The notes below the pieces were generated by a model. It saw only the letters and a list, made by a program, of their open reading frames with translations, searched no databases and was not told the DNA's origin. This document shows positions 42,920 to 52,397 of a stretch of 64,000 bases of DNA, piece by piece (the stretch's first letter is position 1; the number at the start of each line of letters is the position of its first letter). The stretch is from an uncultured Opitutia bacterium (GTDB taxonomy: Bacteria; Verrucomicrobiota; Verrucomicrobiia; Opitutales; Opitutaceae), in NCBI GenBank assembly GCA_903902745.1, contig CAIUWA010000052.1, positions 26,454 to 90,453 on the forward strand. The letters are read 5' to 3'. The position numbers and the translations under genes are program-made.

Positions 42920-43201
42920 TTACAAACGCGGGAGGATGGGACAGGGTCCGGCGCCGAGGCGGGCCTTGACGGCGGGTAGGGCAAGGCCGTCGATGCGGAT
43001 TAGTTTTTGCCGCGAGGTGCCGCCGCGGGCGAGGGTGACGGCACGGCGGGGCAGGCCGAGTTGTCCGGCGAGGAAGGAGCACAACTCCTCGTTGGCGCGA
43101 CCTTCGAGGGCGGGCGCATGCACCCGGACCTTGAGGGCGTCGCCGAGCCAGCCCGCGACCACGGTCCGCGGCGCGTTGGGGACGGCCTTGATGGCGAGCA
43201 T
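42920..43201 (-). CDS. DUF167 (YggU-like) family protein
   Basis: This is a 93-residue protein from ATG 43201 (MLAIKAVPNAPRT). Family pattern segments are LKVRVHAPALEGRANEEL and TSRQKLIRIDGL. It is full length for the family, whose function is unknown. The frame continues upstream into an ATCTGTGTTATCCGTGGC-type repeat word at about 43280, which is not taken as coding. Confidence 0.88.
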   Translation of the reverse strand: MLAIKAVPNAPRTVVAGWLGDALKVRVHAPALEGRANEELCSFLAGQLGLPRRAVTLARGGTSRQKLIRIDGLALPAVKARLGAGPCPILPRL

Positions 43202-43302
43202 GCAGGAATTTTCCACCGAGGCTTTGGTCGCGGATTGCGCGGATGAGCCCGGATAAGCCGATGCCCCAGCTGTGGCCATCTGTGTTATCCGTGGCTAAGC
43301 AT

Positions 43303-44802
43303 TCACCCCAGCGCCTCGGCGAGGGTGGCGATGATGTCTTCCACGGGCTCGGTGCCGATGGACAGGCGCAGCAGATCCGGATCGATGCCACTGGCGGCGA
43401 GCTCGGCGCGGCCGGCGGGCGTGGTCACCAGGTCGTAGTGGGCCAGGTACATGAATGGACAGATCAGCGTCGTCTGCATGCCGAAGCTCGGGCCCTTGGG
43501 CAGGCGCAGGCGGTCGTAGAATTTTTCCAGCGGGCCGCGGAGGCTGAACGAAATCATGCTGCCCACCGCGCCGGGCGATCGCGCCACGCGGAGGTAATTT
43601 TCGCGCGAGGCCGGATGGAGTGCCCAGAACACTTCTTTCACCCCGGGATGTTTTTCCAGAAACGCCGCGACGCGCGGCACGCTGGCGTGGATCTGCGCGA
43701 GCACTTCATCCGTCCGCCCGATCTGGACGGCGAGGCGTGCGAGGTCGCGCGAATAGAGCGGTTCGAGCCGGGCGGCGATCTGCCGGCGCAGCCACCCGGC
43801 CTCGGGGCCGGCGGGATTCACCACGGCGAGGCCGGCGACGAGGTCTCCCTCGCTCGCGGTGTACTTGGTGAGGCTGCTGACCACGACGTCGGCGTGCGGG
43901 AGTACATCGAGGTTCGCGGCGCAGGCCACCGACGGATCGATCAAGGTGAGCGCACCGTGGCGTCGGGCCAAGGCGGCGATGGCGGGAACGTCGGGGGTCT
44001 GGATCAGGGGATTGGTCGGCACCTCGAGCACGAGGCCGGCGATGCGGTCGCCCTTTTCCGCGAAGAGCCGCTCGAGCCCGGCGCGGTCGAACACGTCGCG
44101 CACGTAGACATAGTCGCCCGGCGCGGCGGTATATTTTTTCAGGATGGCGATGGTGTCGAGATAGAGCCAGCCGAGTTGCACCCAGATGGTGCGGCCGCGC
44201 GCGGCCTGCAGCTCGGCGGCGGCGCGGAACGCGGCGTAGATCGCATTCATGCCGCAGTTGGCGAGCAGGAGGTCGGCGGCGGCAGCCTGGGGGAAGACGG
44301 TCTGGAGCCGGCGCCTTACCTCGGCGGGGGCATCCCCCTTGAACAAAGTCTCCGGCTGCGCGGCGGGCAGCAGGCCGCGGCGGACGAGTTCGTCCTCGGC
44401 GGCCCGCGAGGAGAGGAAACCGCCGACGTTTTGGAGGAAAGTCTTGGCCCGGGTGAAGAGCTCGGGCGACGCCGGATGCGCCACGCCGTGCAAGTCGCCG
44501 TCGTGGAACGGCACGACCTGTGCGGCGCCGAGGCGCCCGGCAAGTTCGCCCGCCATGCGGGCCGAGGAGGTCAGCCAGAGCCGGTGGCCCTGCAGGCCGT
44601 GGACTTCCACCAGGTGCCCCGCGAGCTGGTCCAGGAACGGATGCACGACGAAGCGCGGATAGCCCGAGGAGAGGTGGCGCATGACCGCGGGGTCCTTTTC
44701 CTCGTAGCCGCGCACGTCGCGCATCGTCGGCAGGCTGCACGAGACCGCATGGATGCTGGCCGGAATGCGCTGGCCAAGGGGAAGGTGGGTGAAGACGGAC
44801 AT
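43303..44802 (-). CDS. fungal-type (long) cystathionine gamma-synthase, PLP-dependent
   Basis: This 499-residue Cys/Met-metabolism PLP enzyme has the Schiff-base Lys313 in SSLTKYTASEGD, Asp289 (LTLIDPS) as the likely pyridine-N partner, and a C-terminal LLRLSIGTEPVEDI typical of the family. The first ~130 residues (GQRIPASIHAVSCSLPTMRD, GYEEKD, GYPRFVVHP) do not occur in the usual ~380-residue bacterial enzymes. They recall the long fungal Str2-type cystathionine gamma-synthases. Together with metX-metW it suggests a trans-sulfuration route, or a direct route if the substrate is sulfide. Confidence 0.85.
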   Translation of the reverse strand: MSVFTHLPLGQRIPASIHAVSCSLPTMRDVRGYEEKDPAVMRHLSSGYPRFVVHPFLDQLAGHLVEVHGLQGHRLWLTSSARMAGELAGRLGAAQVVPFHDGDLHGVAHPASPELFTRAKTFLQNVGGFLSSRAAEDELVRRGLLPAAQPETLFKGDAPAEVRRRLQTVFPQAAAADLLLANCGMNAIYAAFRAAAELQAARGRTIWVQLGWLYLDTIAILKKYTAAPGDYVYVRDVFDRAGLERLFAEKGDRIAGLVLEVPTNPLIQTPDVPAIAALARRHGALTLIDPSVACAANLDVLPHADVVVSSLTKYTASEGDLVAGLAVVNPAGPEAGWLRRQIAARLEPLYSRDLARLAVQIGRTDEVLAQIHASVPRVAAFLEKHPGVKEVFWALHPASRENYLRVARSPGAVGSMISFSLRGPLEKFYDRLRLPKGPSFGMQTTLICPFMYLAHYDLVTTPAGRAELAASGIDPDLLRLSIGTEPVEDIIATLAEALG

Positions 44803-44978
44803 CGTGATGAGGCGCAGAATTGAAGGGTGAGCGTTGAGCGAGGCAAGGGCTTGGCAACCACAACGCGTGTCATCTTGCCAGCGATTGGCGGAGATGAGGC
44901 TTCAAATCTCCACGACGTGTGGCTTGGATTCACGAATTCGGCCTGGATTGCACGGTCGCAGCTTCAACCCCAAAAAAC

Positions 44979-45404
44979 ATGAGAGACGCCATCTTCCACC
45001 TCAATTATATCCATGTGCTCGTGGTAACGGTCGCCGGCTTTATGCTCGGCTGGCTGTGGTATTCCCCGGTTCTGTTCGTCAAACCTTGGATGGCGGAAAT
45101 GAAATACACCGAGGAGCACATGAAGGCCTCCGCCAAGGAGGGCATGGCCAAGTACATGCTCCAGGCCTTCATCTACACCCTGCTCAGCACGTTTGGCCTG
45201 GCCGTGCTGATCGCGGCGCACGGCGTGTTTAATTGGAAGCATGGCGCCGCGGTCGGCGCGTTCATCGGTGCATTCGGGCCCGGCACAAGGCTGTTGAGCG
45301 GCGGGGTCTGGGAAAAACGCTCGTGCAAGCTGCTCGCCATCACGGTCGGTCATGAGGTCGTGCTGTATGCCCTGCAGGGCGCGATCCTCGGTTTCTGGCA
45401 CTAA
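44979..45404 (+). CDS. DUF1761 membrane protein
   Basis: This is a 141-residue protein from ATG 44979 (MRDAIFHLNYIHVLVVTVAG). It has four hydrophobic helices and the pattern GFMLGWLWYSPVLFVKPWM, typical of DUF1761. It ends with a hydrophobic helix (LYALQGAILGFWH). The function of the family is unknown. A later inverted repeat lies just downstream. Confidence 0.87.
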   Translation: MRDAIFHLNYIHVLVVTVAGFMLGWLWYSPVLFVKPWMAEMKYTEEHMKASAKEGMAKYMLQAFIYTLLSTFGLAVLIAAHGVFNWKHGAAVGAFIGAFGPGTRLLSGGVWEKRSCKLLAITVGHEVVLYALQGAILGFWH

Positions 45405-45423
45405 GTTCGGGATCAAACCGAAT

Positions 45424-45553
45424 CGGATTTTTAGCCGCACTAAGGCGCAAAATTTCCGGGACTGCGGCGACGCCTCAATCGCGCCTATAGGTGCGCGGGA
45501 GGGTTGAGCTGAAGCCTTGGGAATTTTTGCGCCTTAGTGCGGCTAAAAATCCG
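45424..45553. repeat. long inverted repeat, GCCGCACTAAGGCGCAAAA type
   Basis: The arms are 45424-45456 (GGATTTTTAGCCGCACTAAG...) and about 45519-45553, nearly perfect over 33 bp. The loop contains a second palindrome, GCGCCTATAGGTGCGCGGGA, and GAAGCCTTGGGAATTT, both shared with 21271-21398. It is the best preserved copy in the window. Confidence 0.85.
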
Positions 45554-45619
45554 GACCGGTTGGGTTTCGCCGTGCGAAACGGTTTGCACCCGGCGGCGGG
45601 CGTGCGTTGAACGGCGCGC

Positions 45620-46378
45620 GTGAAACTCATCTCCTGGAACGTCAACGGCGTGCGCGCCGCGCACAAGAAGGGCCTGCTGGACTTCATGGAAAAAACGTCG
45701 GCCGACGTCATCTGCCTGCAGGAGGCGAAGGCGCACCCGGGCGACGCGCAGCACATCGCCTGGCCGCACGGCTACGAGGTGTTCTGGAATCCCGCGGTGA
45801 AGAAAGGCTACAGCGGCACGATTGTGTTCACCCGCGTGAAACCGAAGAACGTCACTCTCGGCATCGGGCTGCCCGACCACGACGGGGAGGGTCGCGTCAT
45901 CACGGTCGAGTACGCGGATTTTTTCCTGCTCAACGTCTACCAGCCCAACTCGCAGCGCGGACTGACGCGGCTGGAGTATCGCACTCAGCACTGGGACCCG
46001 GCGTTTTTCGCCTACCTGAAGAAGCTCGGGAAGAAGAAGCCGGTGATCTTTTGCGGCGATCTCAACGTGGCGCACACCGAGCTGGACCTGACGAATCCGA
46101 AGACCAACCACCGCAACGCCGGCTTCACCGACGAGGAGCGCGGGAATTTTTCCAAGGTGCTGGCGGCCGGCTTCGTGGACACGTTTCGCGAGTTTGAAAA
46201 GGGGCCGGGGCATTATTCCTGGTGGAGCCAGATGATGAACTGCCGCGCGCGGAACATCGGGTGGCGTGTCGACTACTTCGTGGCGGCGGAAAAGCTCCGC
46301 CCCGCGCTGAAGCGCGCCTGGATCAGCCCCGAGGTGATGGGCAGCGACCACTGCCCCGTGGGGCTGGAGCTGGCGTGA
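45620..46378 (+). CDS. xth: exodeoxyribonuclease III (XthA/ExoA type)
   Basis: This 252-residue EEP-fold nuclease starts at GTG 45620 (read as MKLISWNVNGVRAA). The metal ligand Glu35 is in LQEAK. Other motifs are FCGDLNVAHTELDLTNPKTN, DTFREFEKGPGHYSWWS, RNIGWRVDYF and the C-terminal GSDHCPV. It is an AP endonuclease and 3'-5' exonuclease for base-excision repair. Length and motifs are typical. Confidence 0.95.
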   Translation: MKLISWNVNGVRAAHKKGLLDFMEKTSADVICLQEAKAHPGDAQHIAWPHGYEVFWNPAVKKGYSGTIVFTRVKPKNVTLGIGLPDHDGEGRVITVEYADFFLLNVYQPNSQRGLTRLEYRTQHWDPAFFAYLKKLGKKKPVIFCGDLNVAHTELDLTNPKTNHRNAGFTDEERGNFSKVLAAGFVDTFREFEKGPGHYSWWSQMMNCRARNIGWRVDYFVAAEKLRPALKRAWISPEVMGSDHCPVGLELA

Positions 46379-46420
46379 TTCGCTGGCTTTTCGGCGCGGC
46401 GCGGGCACATATTCGGCGGA

Positions 46421-46924
46421 ATGAGCGAACTTAAGGATCTCATGTTGCGGTCGCCGCGGTTCACGCTGGCGGTGGCGGAGAGCCTGACGTGCGGGCGGCT
46501 GCAGGCGCGCATCGGGGCGATTTCCGGGGCATCCAATTTTTTCCTCGGCGGGATCACCGCCTACTCGCTCGACCAGAAGATCAGGCACCTCGGTGTGAGC
46601 GGGGCCGTGGCCAAGCCGGTCAATTCTGTCTCGGCTGCGGTGGCCGAGCAGATGGCCCAGGGAGCATGCACGCTCTTCGGCAGCGATTTGGGCCTGGCGA
46701 CGACCGGTTACGCCGAGCCATCAGCGGAGTGGAACGTGGTCCAGCCGTTCGCCTGGTGGGGGCTGGCCCATCGCCGGGCCGATGGTAATTTCGCGTTGCT
46801 CAGCCGGCGGGTGGAATATCCCGGCGCCCCGCGCACCCAGGTGCAGGAGGAGGTCGCGGAGGTGGCGCTGGCCGCGCTGATCGAGTGCCTGCGGGGGCTG
46901 AGGACGGAAAAGGCGAAAAGCTGA
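46421..46924 (+). CDS. CinA C-terminal-domain (PncC-like) amidohydrolase family protein
   Basis: This 167-residue single-domain protein has the motifs FTLAVAESLTCGRLQARIG, FFLGGITAYSLDQKIRHLGV and SVSAAVAEQMAQGACTLFGSDLGLATTGYAEP. PncC hydrolyses nicotinamide mononucleotide to recycle pyridine nucleotides. The catalytic Ser region AESLTCG is intact. The last residues (LRTEKAKS) run into an inverted repeat of AAAAGCTGAAACGCTG type. Confidence 0.9.
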   Translation: MSELKDLMLRSPRFTLAVAESLTCGRLQARIGAISGASNFFLGGITAYSLDQKIRHLGVSGAVAKPVNSVSAAVAEQMAQGACTLFGSDLGLATTGYAEPSAEWNVVQPFAWWGLAHRRADGNFALLSRRVEYPGAPRTQVQEEVAEVALAALIECLRGLRTEKAKS

Positions 46925-47013
46925 AACGCTGAAAACGGAAAACAAGGCGATGGCGGACCCCGCAAAGTTCCCGTGCCGGATTTCAGCTTTTCAGCTTTCA
47001 ATATTTCAGCGTT
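46915..47013. repeat. inverted AAAGCTGAAACGCTGAAA-type repeat
   Basis: The left arm is about 46915-46936 and the right arm about 46979-47013 (CAGCTTTTCAGCTTTCAA, TTTCAGCGTTT). The arms have internal repetition (AGCTGAAA units). The left arm covers the last codons of the CinA-like gene. The right arm ends 22 bp before the VOC gene stop. Confidence 0.65.
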
Positions 47014-47035
47014 TGCGGCGCGCCCCGCGCGCCGC

Positions 47036-47458
47036 CTACGTCAGCGTGTTCTGAAAGAACTCGATGATCTCGCCGCCGGGGCCCTCGCAGAAAGAGATGC
47101 GGATGGGCACGGGGCCGACGGCATTCGTCGTGGCAATGGTCACGTCCTTCGGCTCCATGGTGATTTTCGCGCCCGCGGCGCGCACGCGTTCGGTGACCTC
47201 GTCGAGCCGGGTGGTGCGCAGCGCGAAGTGGATCATCACGCCGTTGGGTGACGGTTCATAGGCCGGGTCTTCGAAGACCTCGAGGTAGTTGCCGTCGCCG
47301 GTGTCGAGCATGATGGCGCGCTGCGGGGGCTGGCGCCAGGCGATCTTCACGGTGAAGCCCAGCGTCTCCTGGTAGAACTTCATGGTGCGGTCCCAGTCCC
47401 GCGTCTTGAGGCACAAGTGATGAAAACCGCCGCCGCCGCCGAGGATGGGATTAGGCAT
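47036..47458 (-). CDS. VOC-family (glyoxalase-like) protein
   Basis: This 140-residue protein has two beta-alpha-beta-beta-beta modules. Metal-ligand positions include HHLCLKTRDWDRTMKFYQET and the C-terminal FCEGPGGEIIEFFQN with Glu. The substrate is unknown; members include lactoylglutathione lyases and dioxygenases. It stands alone between repeats. Confidence 0.88.
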   Translation of the reverse strand: MPNPILGGGGGFHHLCLKTRDWDRTMKFYQETLGFTVKIAWRQPPQRAIMLDTGDGNYLEVFEDPAYEPSPNGVMIHFALRTTRLDEVTERVRAAGAKITMEPKDVTIATTNAVGPVPIRISFCEGPGGEIIEFFQNTLT

Positions 47459-47464
47459 GGAAGG

Positions 47465-47556
47465 AAAGTCGGGAGTCGAGGGCGGAGAGTCGAGAGTCGG
47501 AAACCAAAGGGCAGGGCGCAGGATTGCTCTCGACCCTCGACGCTCCGCCCTCGACT
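47465..47556. repeat. inverted GTCGAGGGCGGAGAGTCGAG-type repeat
   Basis: The left arm is about 47465-47500 and the right arm about 47525-47556 (CTCTCGACCCTCGACGCTCC). The loop is about 24 bp. The arms contain repeated GTCGAG words. It lies between the VOC and SYLF genes. Confidence 0.7.
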
Positions 47557-47575
47557 TGCGCGGCCACGCCGCGCG

Positions 47576-48262
47576 TCACTGCGTGATCTTCGCCACGTAG
47601 CTTATCAGGGGCTGCACCTCGGAGGGCGCAGGGACCCAGTCGCTGTAAAGCAGCTCCGGCATGGTGTAGGCCGTGTTGTAGAGCACGCGGTTCGCGTCGT
47701 CGTTGCGCGAGAGGTAGCCGGCCTTGACGGTGGCGCCGGCGTACAGGCCCGCCGACTTGCTGTAGACCAGCACCGGCGCGGCGGGCGGCGCCTCGATGAG
47801 GGCGTGATTGTTGTTCTCGGCCTCGGCGGCCTTCGGGCCGGCGACCGCCTTGGCGTCGACGCCGACATTGAAATGCTTGTTGAAGAAGAGGCGGGGCGTG
47901 GCGTCATCGGTGATGATGAAGACGCTCTCGACCGACTTGGCGCCGAGCTGCAGGCCGAGGCTGGCCTCGCCGGCGGAGATGAGGACAGGAATGCTCCAGC
48001 GGCCGTCGGGCTTCCGGGCGAGGATGACGCCATAGCCCTGCTTGATGCCGAAGAGGAGGCCGGCCTTGAACTGGTTCACGATGACAATCGCCCGGGCCTG
48101 CTTGAGGATGCTGGCCGGGATGGCGGTGTCGCGGTGGATCATGAAGTCCTGCAGGATCGCCTCGCAGGTTTCGACCCGGGTGACGAGATCCTCGCGCTTC
48201 GACTCAGCGCGCAGCTGCGCGGCAAAAAACGCGAGGACGGACAGCAGGAGGATTTTCTTCAT
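47576..48262 (-). CDS. secreted SYLF (Ysc84/DUF500) lipid-binding-domain protein
   Basis: This 228-residue protein has a signal peptide (about residues 1-19). The SYLF domain is recognised by ARAIVIVNQFKAGLLFGIKQGYG, GRWSIPVLISAGEASLGLQLGAKS and GLYAGATVKAGYLSRNDDAN. The eukaryotic SYLF domain binds phosphoinositides; bacterial secreted versions have no assigned role. Length is typical. Confidence 0.9.
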   Translation of the reverse strand: MKKILLLSVLAFFAAQLRAESKREDLVTRVETCEAILQDFMIHRDTAIPASILKQARAIVIVNQFKAGLLFGIKQGYGVILARKPDGRWSIPVLISAGEASLGLQLGAKSVESVFIITDDATPRLFFNKHFNVGVDAKAVAGPKAAEAENNNHALIEAPPAAPVLVYSKSAGLYAGATVKAGYLSRNDDANRVLYNTAYTMPELLYSDWVPAPSEVQPLISYVAKITQ

Positions 48263-48400
48263 GAGCAGCAGGTTGGTTTCGGCGGTTACGTAAGCAGGAC
48301 GGCACGGAGTTGGAAAGGGCGAATAGTCACCACGTTTCGGTGCCAGGTTCCGGGATCGTGCCTGGAATCTGCGCTGCCGGACTCGGATAGTTGGAGAAAC

Positions 48401-48766
48401 TCAATCCAGCCCGCGTTCGGCCAGCTCGTTCTCGTCCCAGCCGAAATAGTGGCCGAGTTCGTGCAGGTAGGTCAGCCGCACCTCCTCACGGAAAACCTCC
48501 GGGTCCTCCTCCGCGTAATCCCAAAGGCTTTCGAGGTAGAGCAGGATTTGCGGTGGCGCTGGGTTGTCCGACGATTCGCCATGCGGGTCGCCGGCGAAGA
48601 GCCCGAGGATGTCGGGCTCGAAGCCCTCCGCGAGCAGGTCGGCGGCCGGACCGGCCTCGTAATGCACGGGCACGGCGCGGGCCAGCGGGCGAATTTCCGG
48701 CGGCAGTTTGCGCTGGGTCGCCTCAACGGTTTCGACGGCGAGCGCGGTGAGCCGGGCCAGGGTCAT
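48401..48766 (-). CDS. zincin-like metallopeptidase family protein (DUF1025)
   Basis: This 121-residue protein has the zinc motif HELGH (His102, Glu103, His106) within TYLHELGHYFGWDENEL. An acidic stretch (LWDYAEEDPEVFREEVRLTY) precedes it, typical of the DUF1025 family. Its start overlaps the ABC exporter's stop by ATGA, so it is translationally coupled. The substrate is unknown. Confidence 0.9.
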   Translation of the reverse strand: MTLARLTALAVETVEATQRKLPPEIRPLARAVPVHYEAGPAADLLAEGFEPDILGLFAGDPHGESSDNPAPPQILLYLESLWDYAEEDPEVFREEVRLTYLHELGHYFGWDENELAERGLD

Positions 48767-50544
48767 TTTACGGACTCGATCGAGAGGTCAAATTGCTCGA
48801 AGCGCCGGCCGAGCCACCACAGCCCGAGGCCGAGTTCGAGGCCGAGGACGACCAGCACCCCGGCGGTGGCTACCGCCGTCGAGACGGATGCGCTGAGCAC
48901 CCAGTGCGCAGCGAACCAGAGCAGCACGCCCGCCGCCGCCGCCGGGAGCAGGGCGAGGACAATCACGAGGATCTGGCCGGCGACGAAAATGAGGCGCTGA
49001 CCCATGACATCGATGCCTCGGTCGCGCGTCCGCGTGGACTGGGCCCAGGAAGGAAAGAGGAGCGTGGCGCCGTTCGGGATCATGAGCTGCAACGCGCACA
49101 CCAGCGGCATGACGAGGGCGAGGCACACCGCGACGGTGCCGCGTAGCTCGGGCGTGAGCAGGCGGTCACCGCGGCCCGGCAGCGTGCCGGCCGCCAGCGC
49201 GGCGGTGAGGATGAAGAGCCAGAGCAGGGCGGTCAGGATGGAGGCCGGCGTGAGCAGTTCGCCGAGCACCACCTGCCAGCCGCGCAATGGGTAGGTCTTG
49301 AGCAGGTCGGCGTTGACCAGGTCGCTGCGCAGATCCTGCCGGGCGAACTGTGGCCCGAGCATCAGGGTGTAGGCCGCCAGGGCCAGCGCGAGGTCGCCGG
49401 CGATGTCGAGCGCCAGCCGCTGGTGCTCGCTGCCGTGGCGGAGCCAGCCCGTGAGCATCACCACGAGGGTCGCGCCGACGAGAAAGGTGCGGGGCCGGAA
49501 GAAGGCGGAGGTGGCCAGCAGGTTTTTCCAGAGAAAGGCGATCTCCGGGCGCACGCCACCGGGGGCGAGGGCAAACGGCCCGCGGCGCGCCTTGACCGGC
49601 CCCTGGCCGAGTCGGAAATTGCCGGCTTGGATGGCGGCGATCATCTTGGCGCGCTTCTCCGCGAAGGCGATGGAGCCCTCCTCGAACGAGGTCTCGGCGC
49701 GCAGCACCCAGACGTAGTGCGCGGCCAGCAGCAGCAGCGCGGGCCAGAGCGCGGAAAAAAACTCCCGCCAGCCCGGGGCCAGAAACGGGGCCACCATGAT
49801 CCGGAAGGGCAGCACCGCCCAGAACAGCAGGCCGTGGTCGGTCAAGCCGGTGGCATATTGCAGGAGCGTCCAGGGGTTTGCCGCCTGGGCATCCGTGGGC
49901 GGAGGCGCGCTGCGCCAGAGGACATATCCCACGGCCGTGAGGAAAAGGACGATGACGCCGGTCACGACCACCTGCCGCTGCCGCTTGCTGACGCCCCCGT
50001 CGATGAGGCGGGTGACCGTGAAAGCGGCGGCCGTGGAGTGCAGGCTGAGGGTCGACAGGATCAGCCACCAGCCAATCGCGTGCGTGAACAGGTTGCCGCC
50101 GAGGGCGCCGCCGCGATTTGTGATCAGGGAGAAAAGGAGCGCGGAGAACAGGATGGTGACCTGGCCGCTCAGGAGCTTGTAATTGACCAGCATGCGGCGG
50201 GTCACCGGCGCGGGAAAAAGAAATGCGACCTCGGCCTCGGTGAAAGGCAGGCCGGGCTTGCCGGCGGGGGCGACCCACGCGGTGATGAGCCGTAGCAGCG
50301 TGATCAGCCCGAGCGGCACCAGGATGAACAGCAGCGGGAGGCTTGCGACCTCCGGCGGCATCGCTCCGGGCAAGCCGCGCACGCCACCCTGCGCATACAC
50401 CATGGGCCGGAAGAAAAAGAACCAGAAATACGCGGCGCCCGCCATCACCCCGAGGAGGTATTTCGGCTGCCGCAGGCGCCGGATCCGGCCGATCAGCCAA
50501 TTTCTGGCCGAGGTCAGCCGCAGGTAGAGGAGGGCGCGGAGCAC
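48763..50544 (-). CDS. ABC-2-type exporter permease
   Basis: This 593-residue protein has about ten to twelve hydrophobic helices (for example LLFILVPLGLITLLRLITAW, LALALAAYTLMLGPQF). It resembles the large 'putative ABC exporter' permeases. The N-terminal RSPARNWLIGR-like basic segment (LTSARNWLIGRIRRLRQP) precedes the first helix. An ABC ATPase gene is 51 bp upstream on the same strand and is its likely partner. The substrate is unknown. The gap between them holds GACGGGTGAC repeats. Confidence 0.87.
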   Translation of the reverse strand: MLRALLYLRLTSARNWLIGRIRRLRQPKYLLGVMAGAAYFWFFFFRPMVYAQGGVRGLPGAMPPEVASLPLLFILVPLGLITLLRLITAWVAPAGKPGLPFTEAEVAFLFPAPVTRRMLVNYKLLSGQVTILFSALLFSLITNRGGALGGNLFTHAIGWWLILSTLSLHSTAAAFTVTRLIDGGVSKRQRQVVVTGVIVLFLTAVGYVLWRSAPPPTDAQAANPWTLLQYATGLTDHGLLFWAVLPFRIMVAPFLAPGWREFFSALWPALLLLAAHYVWVLRAETSFEEGSIAFAEKRAKMIAAIQAGNFRLGQGPVKARRGPFALAPGGVRPEIAFLWKNLLATSAFFRPRTFLVGATLVVMLTGWLRHGSEHQRLALDIAGDLALALAAYTLMLGPQFARQDLRSDLVNADLLKTYPLRGWQVVLGELLTPASILTALLWLFILTAALAAGTLPGRGDRLLTPELRGTVAVCLALVMPLVCALQLMIPNGATLLFPSWAQSTRTRDRGIDVMGQRLIFVAGQILVIVLALLPAAAAGVLLWFAAHWVLSASVSTAVATAGVLVVLGLELGLGLWWLGRRFEQFDLSIESVK

Positions 50545-50595
50545 GGGGGACGGGTGACGGGTGACAGAGAACCGATAACGGATAACAGAGGGCGC

Positions 50596-51327
<732 letters not shown>

Positions 51328-51363
51328 GAGCGGCCACGCTGCCGTCAAAACCCGCCGGCGCAA

Positions 51364-51753
51364 GCTTGCGCCGTCAAATCCGAAGCACGGAATTTTTGGT
51401 CACAACAGGCACGAGATGACACAAAAACGATCCCGTATCACGCAGAGGCGCAGTGGACGCAGAGGTCGGATGCCGGATTATTGATCGGGAAATTCTCTGC
51501 GGCCTCTGCGCCTCTGCGTGAAATCAAGATTGGGGTTAGTTCGATCCTGCCGTGTCCGTTTGTGCCTCTCCTGTCCGCCGGAGCCCTGGTCGCCTCCGGC
51601 GCCGCCATAGGCGGGTAAACCTTGGCGAAAGAGGATTGTGGCCAAGACTCCGGCGGCTTTTGCCGGCGATTGGTAACCGGCGGGAGGTCAGGCCGTCTTC
51701 TCGTTTAATCACGTGCCCCAACCCGCACGCTCCCAAAATCAAACTCACATCCC
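51364..51753. other. 390-bp gap with nested inverted repeats
   Basis: This divergent gap separates the ABC ATPase gene from the Spy-like gene. It contains an inner inverted repeat (51436-51525, separate entry) inside a weaker outer one: left about 51394-51430 (GGTCACAACAGGCACGAGAT), right about 51540-51580 (GTCCGTTTGTGCCTCTCCTG). I see no coding region. Confidence 0.55.
51436..51525. repeat. long inverted repeat, CACGCAGAGGCGCAGTGGAC type
   Basis: The left arm is 51436-51469 and the right arm 51493-51525 (CCTCTGCGCCTCTGCGTGAA). The arms are almost complementary and the loop is 23 bp. It belongs to the same arm family as 53673-53795 and 54821-54912. Confidence 0.85.
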
Positions 51754-52290
51754 ATGAAAACATTCCTCAAGATCTTTGTCCCGGCCCTCGCGCTGGGTTT
51801 GCTGTCCAGTTCGCTCATCCGGGCGGAGGACGAAGCCGGTCCGCCTCCGGGTGCGCCCCCGGCTGACCAGCCCCCGCCGCGTGGCGGATCCGCTGGCCGG
51901 CGCGGACCGGGCGGTCCGGGCGGCCGCGGCGGCCGCGGCGGCCGCGGCGGCCAGATGGATCCGGCGCAGCGGCTGCAACAGTTGGCCGCGGCGCTCAGCC
52001 TCACGGACGACCAGAAGACCAAGATCGCGGCCATTTTCAAACAGGAGCAGGAGCAGATGCAGTCGCTCCGCGGCGGTGGCGGTGGCGATCGCCAGGCTAT
52101 GATGGCCAAGATGCAGGAAATGCAGAAGGCCACGCATGACCAGATCCGCGCCCTCCTCACCGAGGAGCAGCAGAAGAAATTCGACGACATGCCGCCTCCT
52201 CCCCGCGGCGGTCCCGGCGGCCCGGGTGGCGGCGGCGGCCGGCGCCGCGGCGGCGAGGGTGGCCCGGATGCGGGCAAGGCTGCGCCCTGA
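51754..52290 (+). CDS. secreted Spy/CpxP-like protein with Gly/Arg/Pro-rich segments
   Basis: This 178-residue protein has a signal peptide (about residues 1-23). A low-complexity Pro/Gly/Arg stretch (GRGGRGGRGG) precedes a helical core with the LTxxQ-like motifs LSLTDDQKTKIAAIFKQEQ and RALLTEEQQKKFDDM. The C-terminus is again Gly/Arg-rich. Helical LTxxQ proteins are periplasmic chaperones or stress sensors; this assignment is by pattern. A strong terminator follows. Confidence 0.8.
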   Translation: MKTFLKIFVPALALGLLSSSLIRAEDEAGPPPGAPPADQPPPRGGSAGRRGPGGPGGRGGRGGRGGQMDPAQRLQQLAAALSLTDDQKTKIAAIFKQEQEQMQSLRGGGGGDRQAMMAKMQEMQKATHDQIRALLTEEQQKKFDDMPPPPRGGPGGPGGGGGRRRGGEGGPDAGKAAP

Positions 52291-52323
52291 GCAGCCGCAA
52301 AGAATTGCCGCACCAAATTCAAC

Positions 52324-52363
52324 CCGCCGCGTGGTGATCTTCACCCGCGGCGGTTTTCTTTTT
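52324..52363 (+). terminator. Rho-independent terminator
   Basis: The stem CCGCCGCG (52324-52331) pairs with CGCGGCGG (52346-52353), extended by GGTG/CACC with one bulged T, and is followed by TTTTCTTTTT. It is 34 bp after the Spy-like stop codon and ends before the next gene. Confidence 0.85.
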
Positions 52364-52397
52364 CGACTCGGCGCCGGGCGCCCCGCAGGGTGCGGGC

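Noticed and set aside
51364..51753. Short plus-strand frames in the ABC ATPase/Spy-like gap
   Set aside because: They consist of translated repeat arms, with no independent coding evidence.
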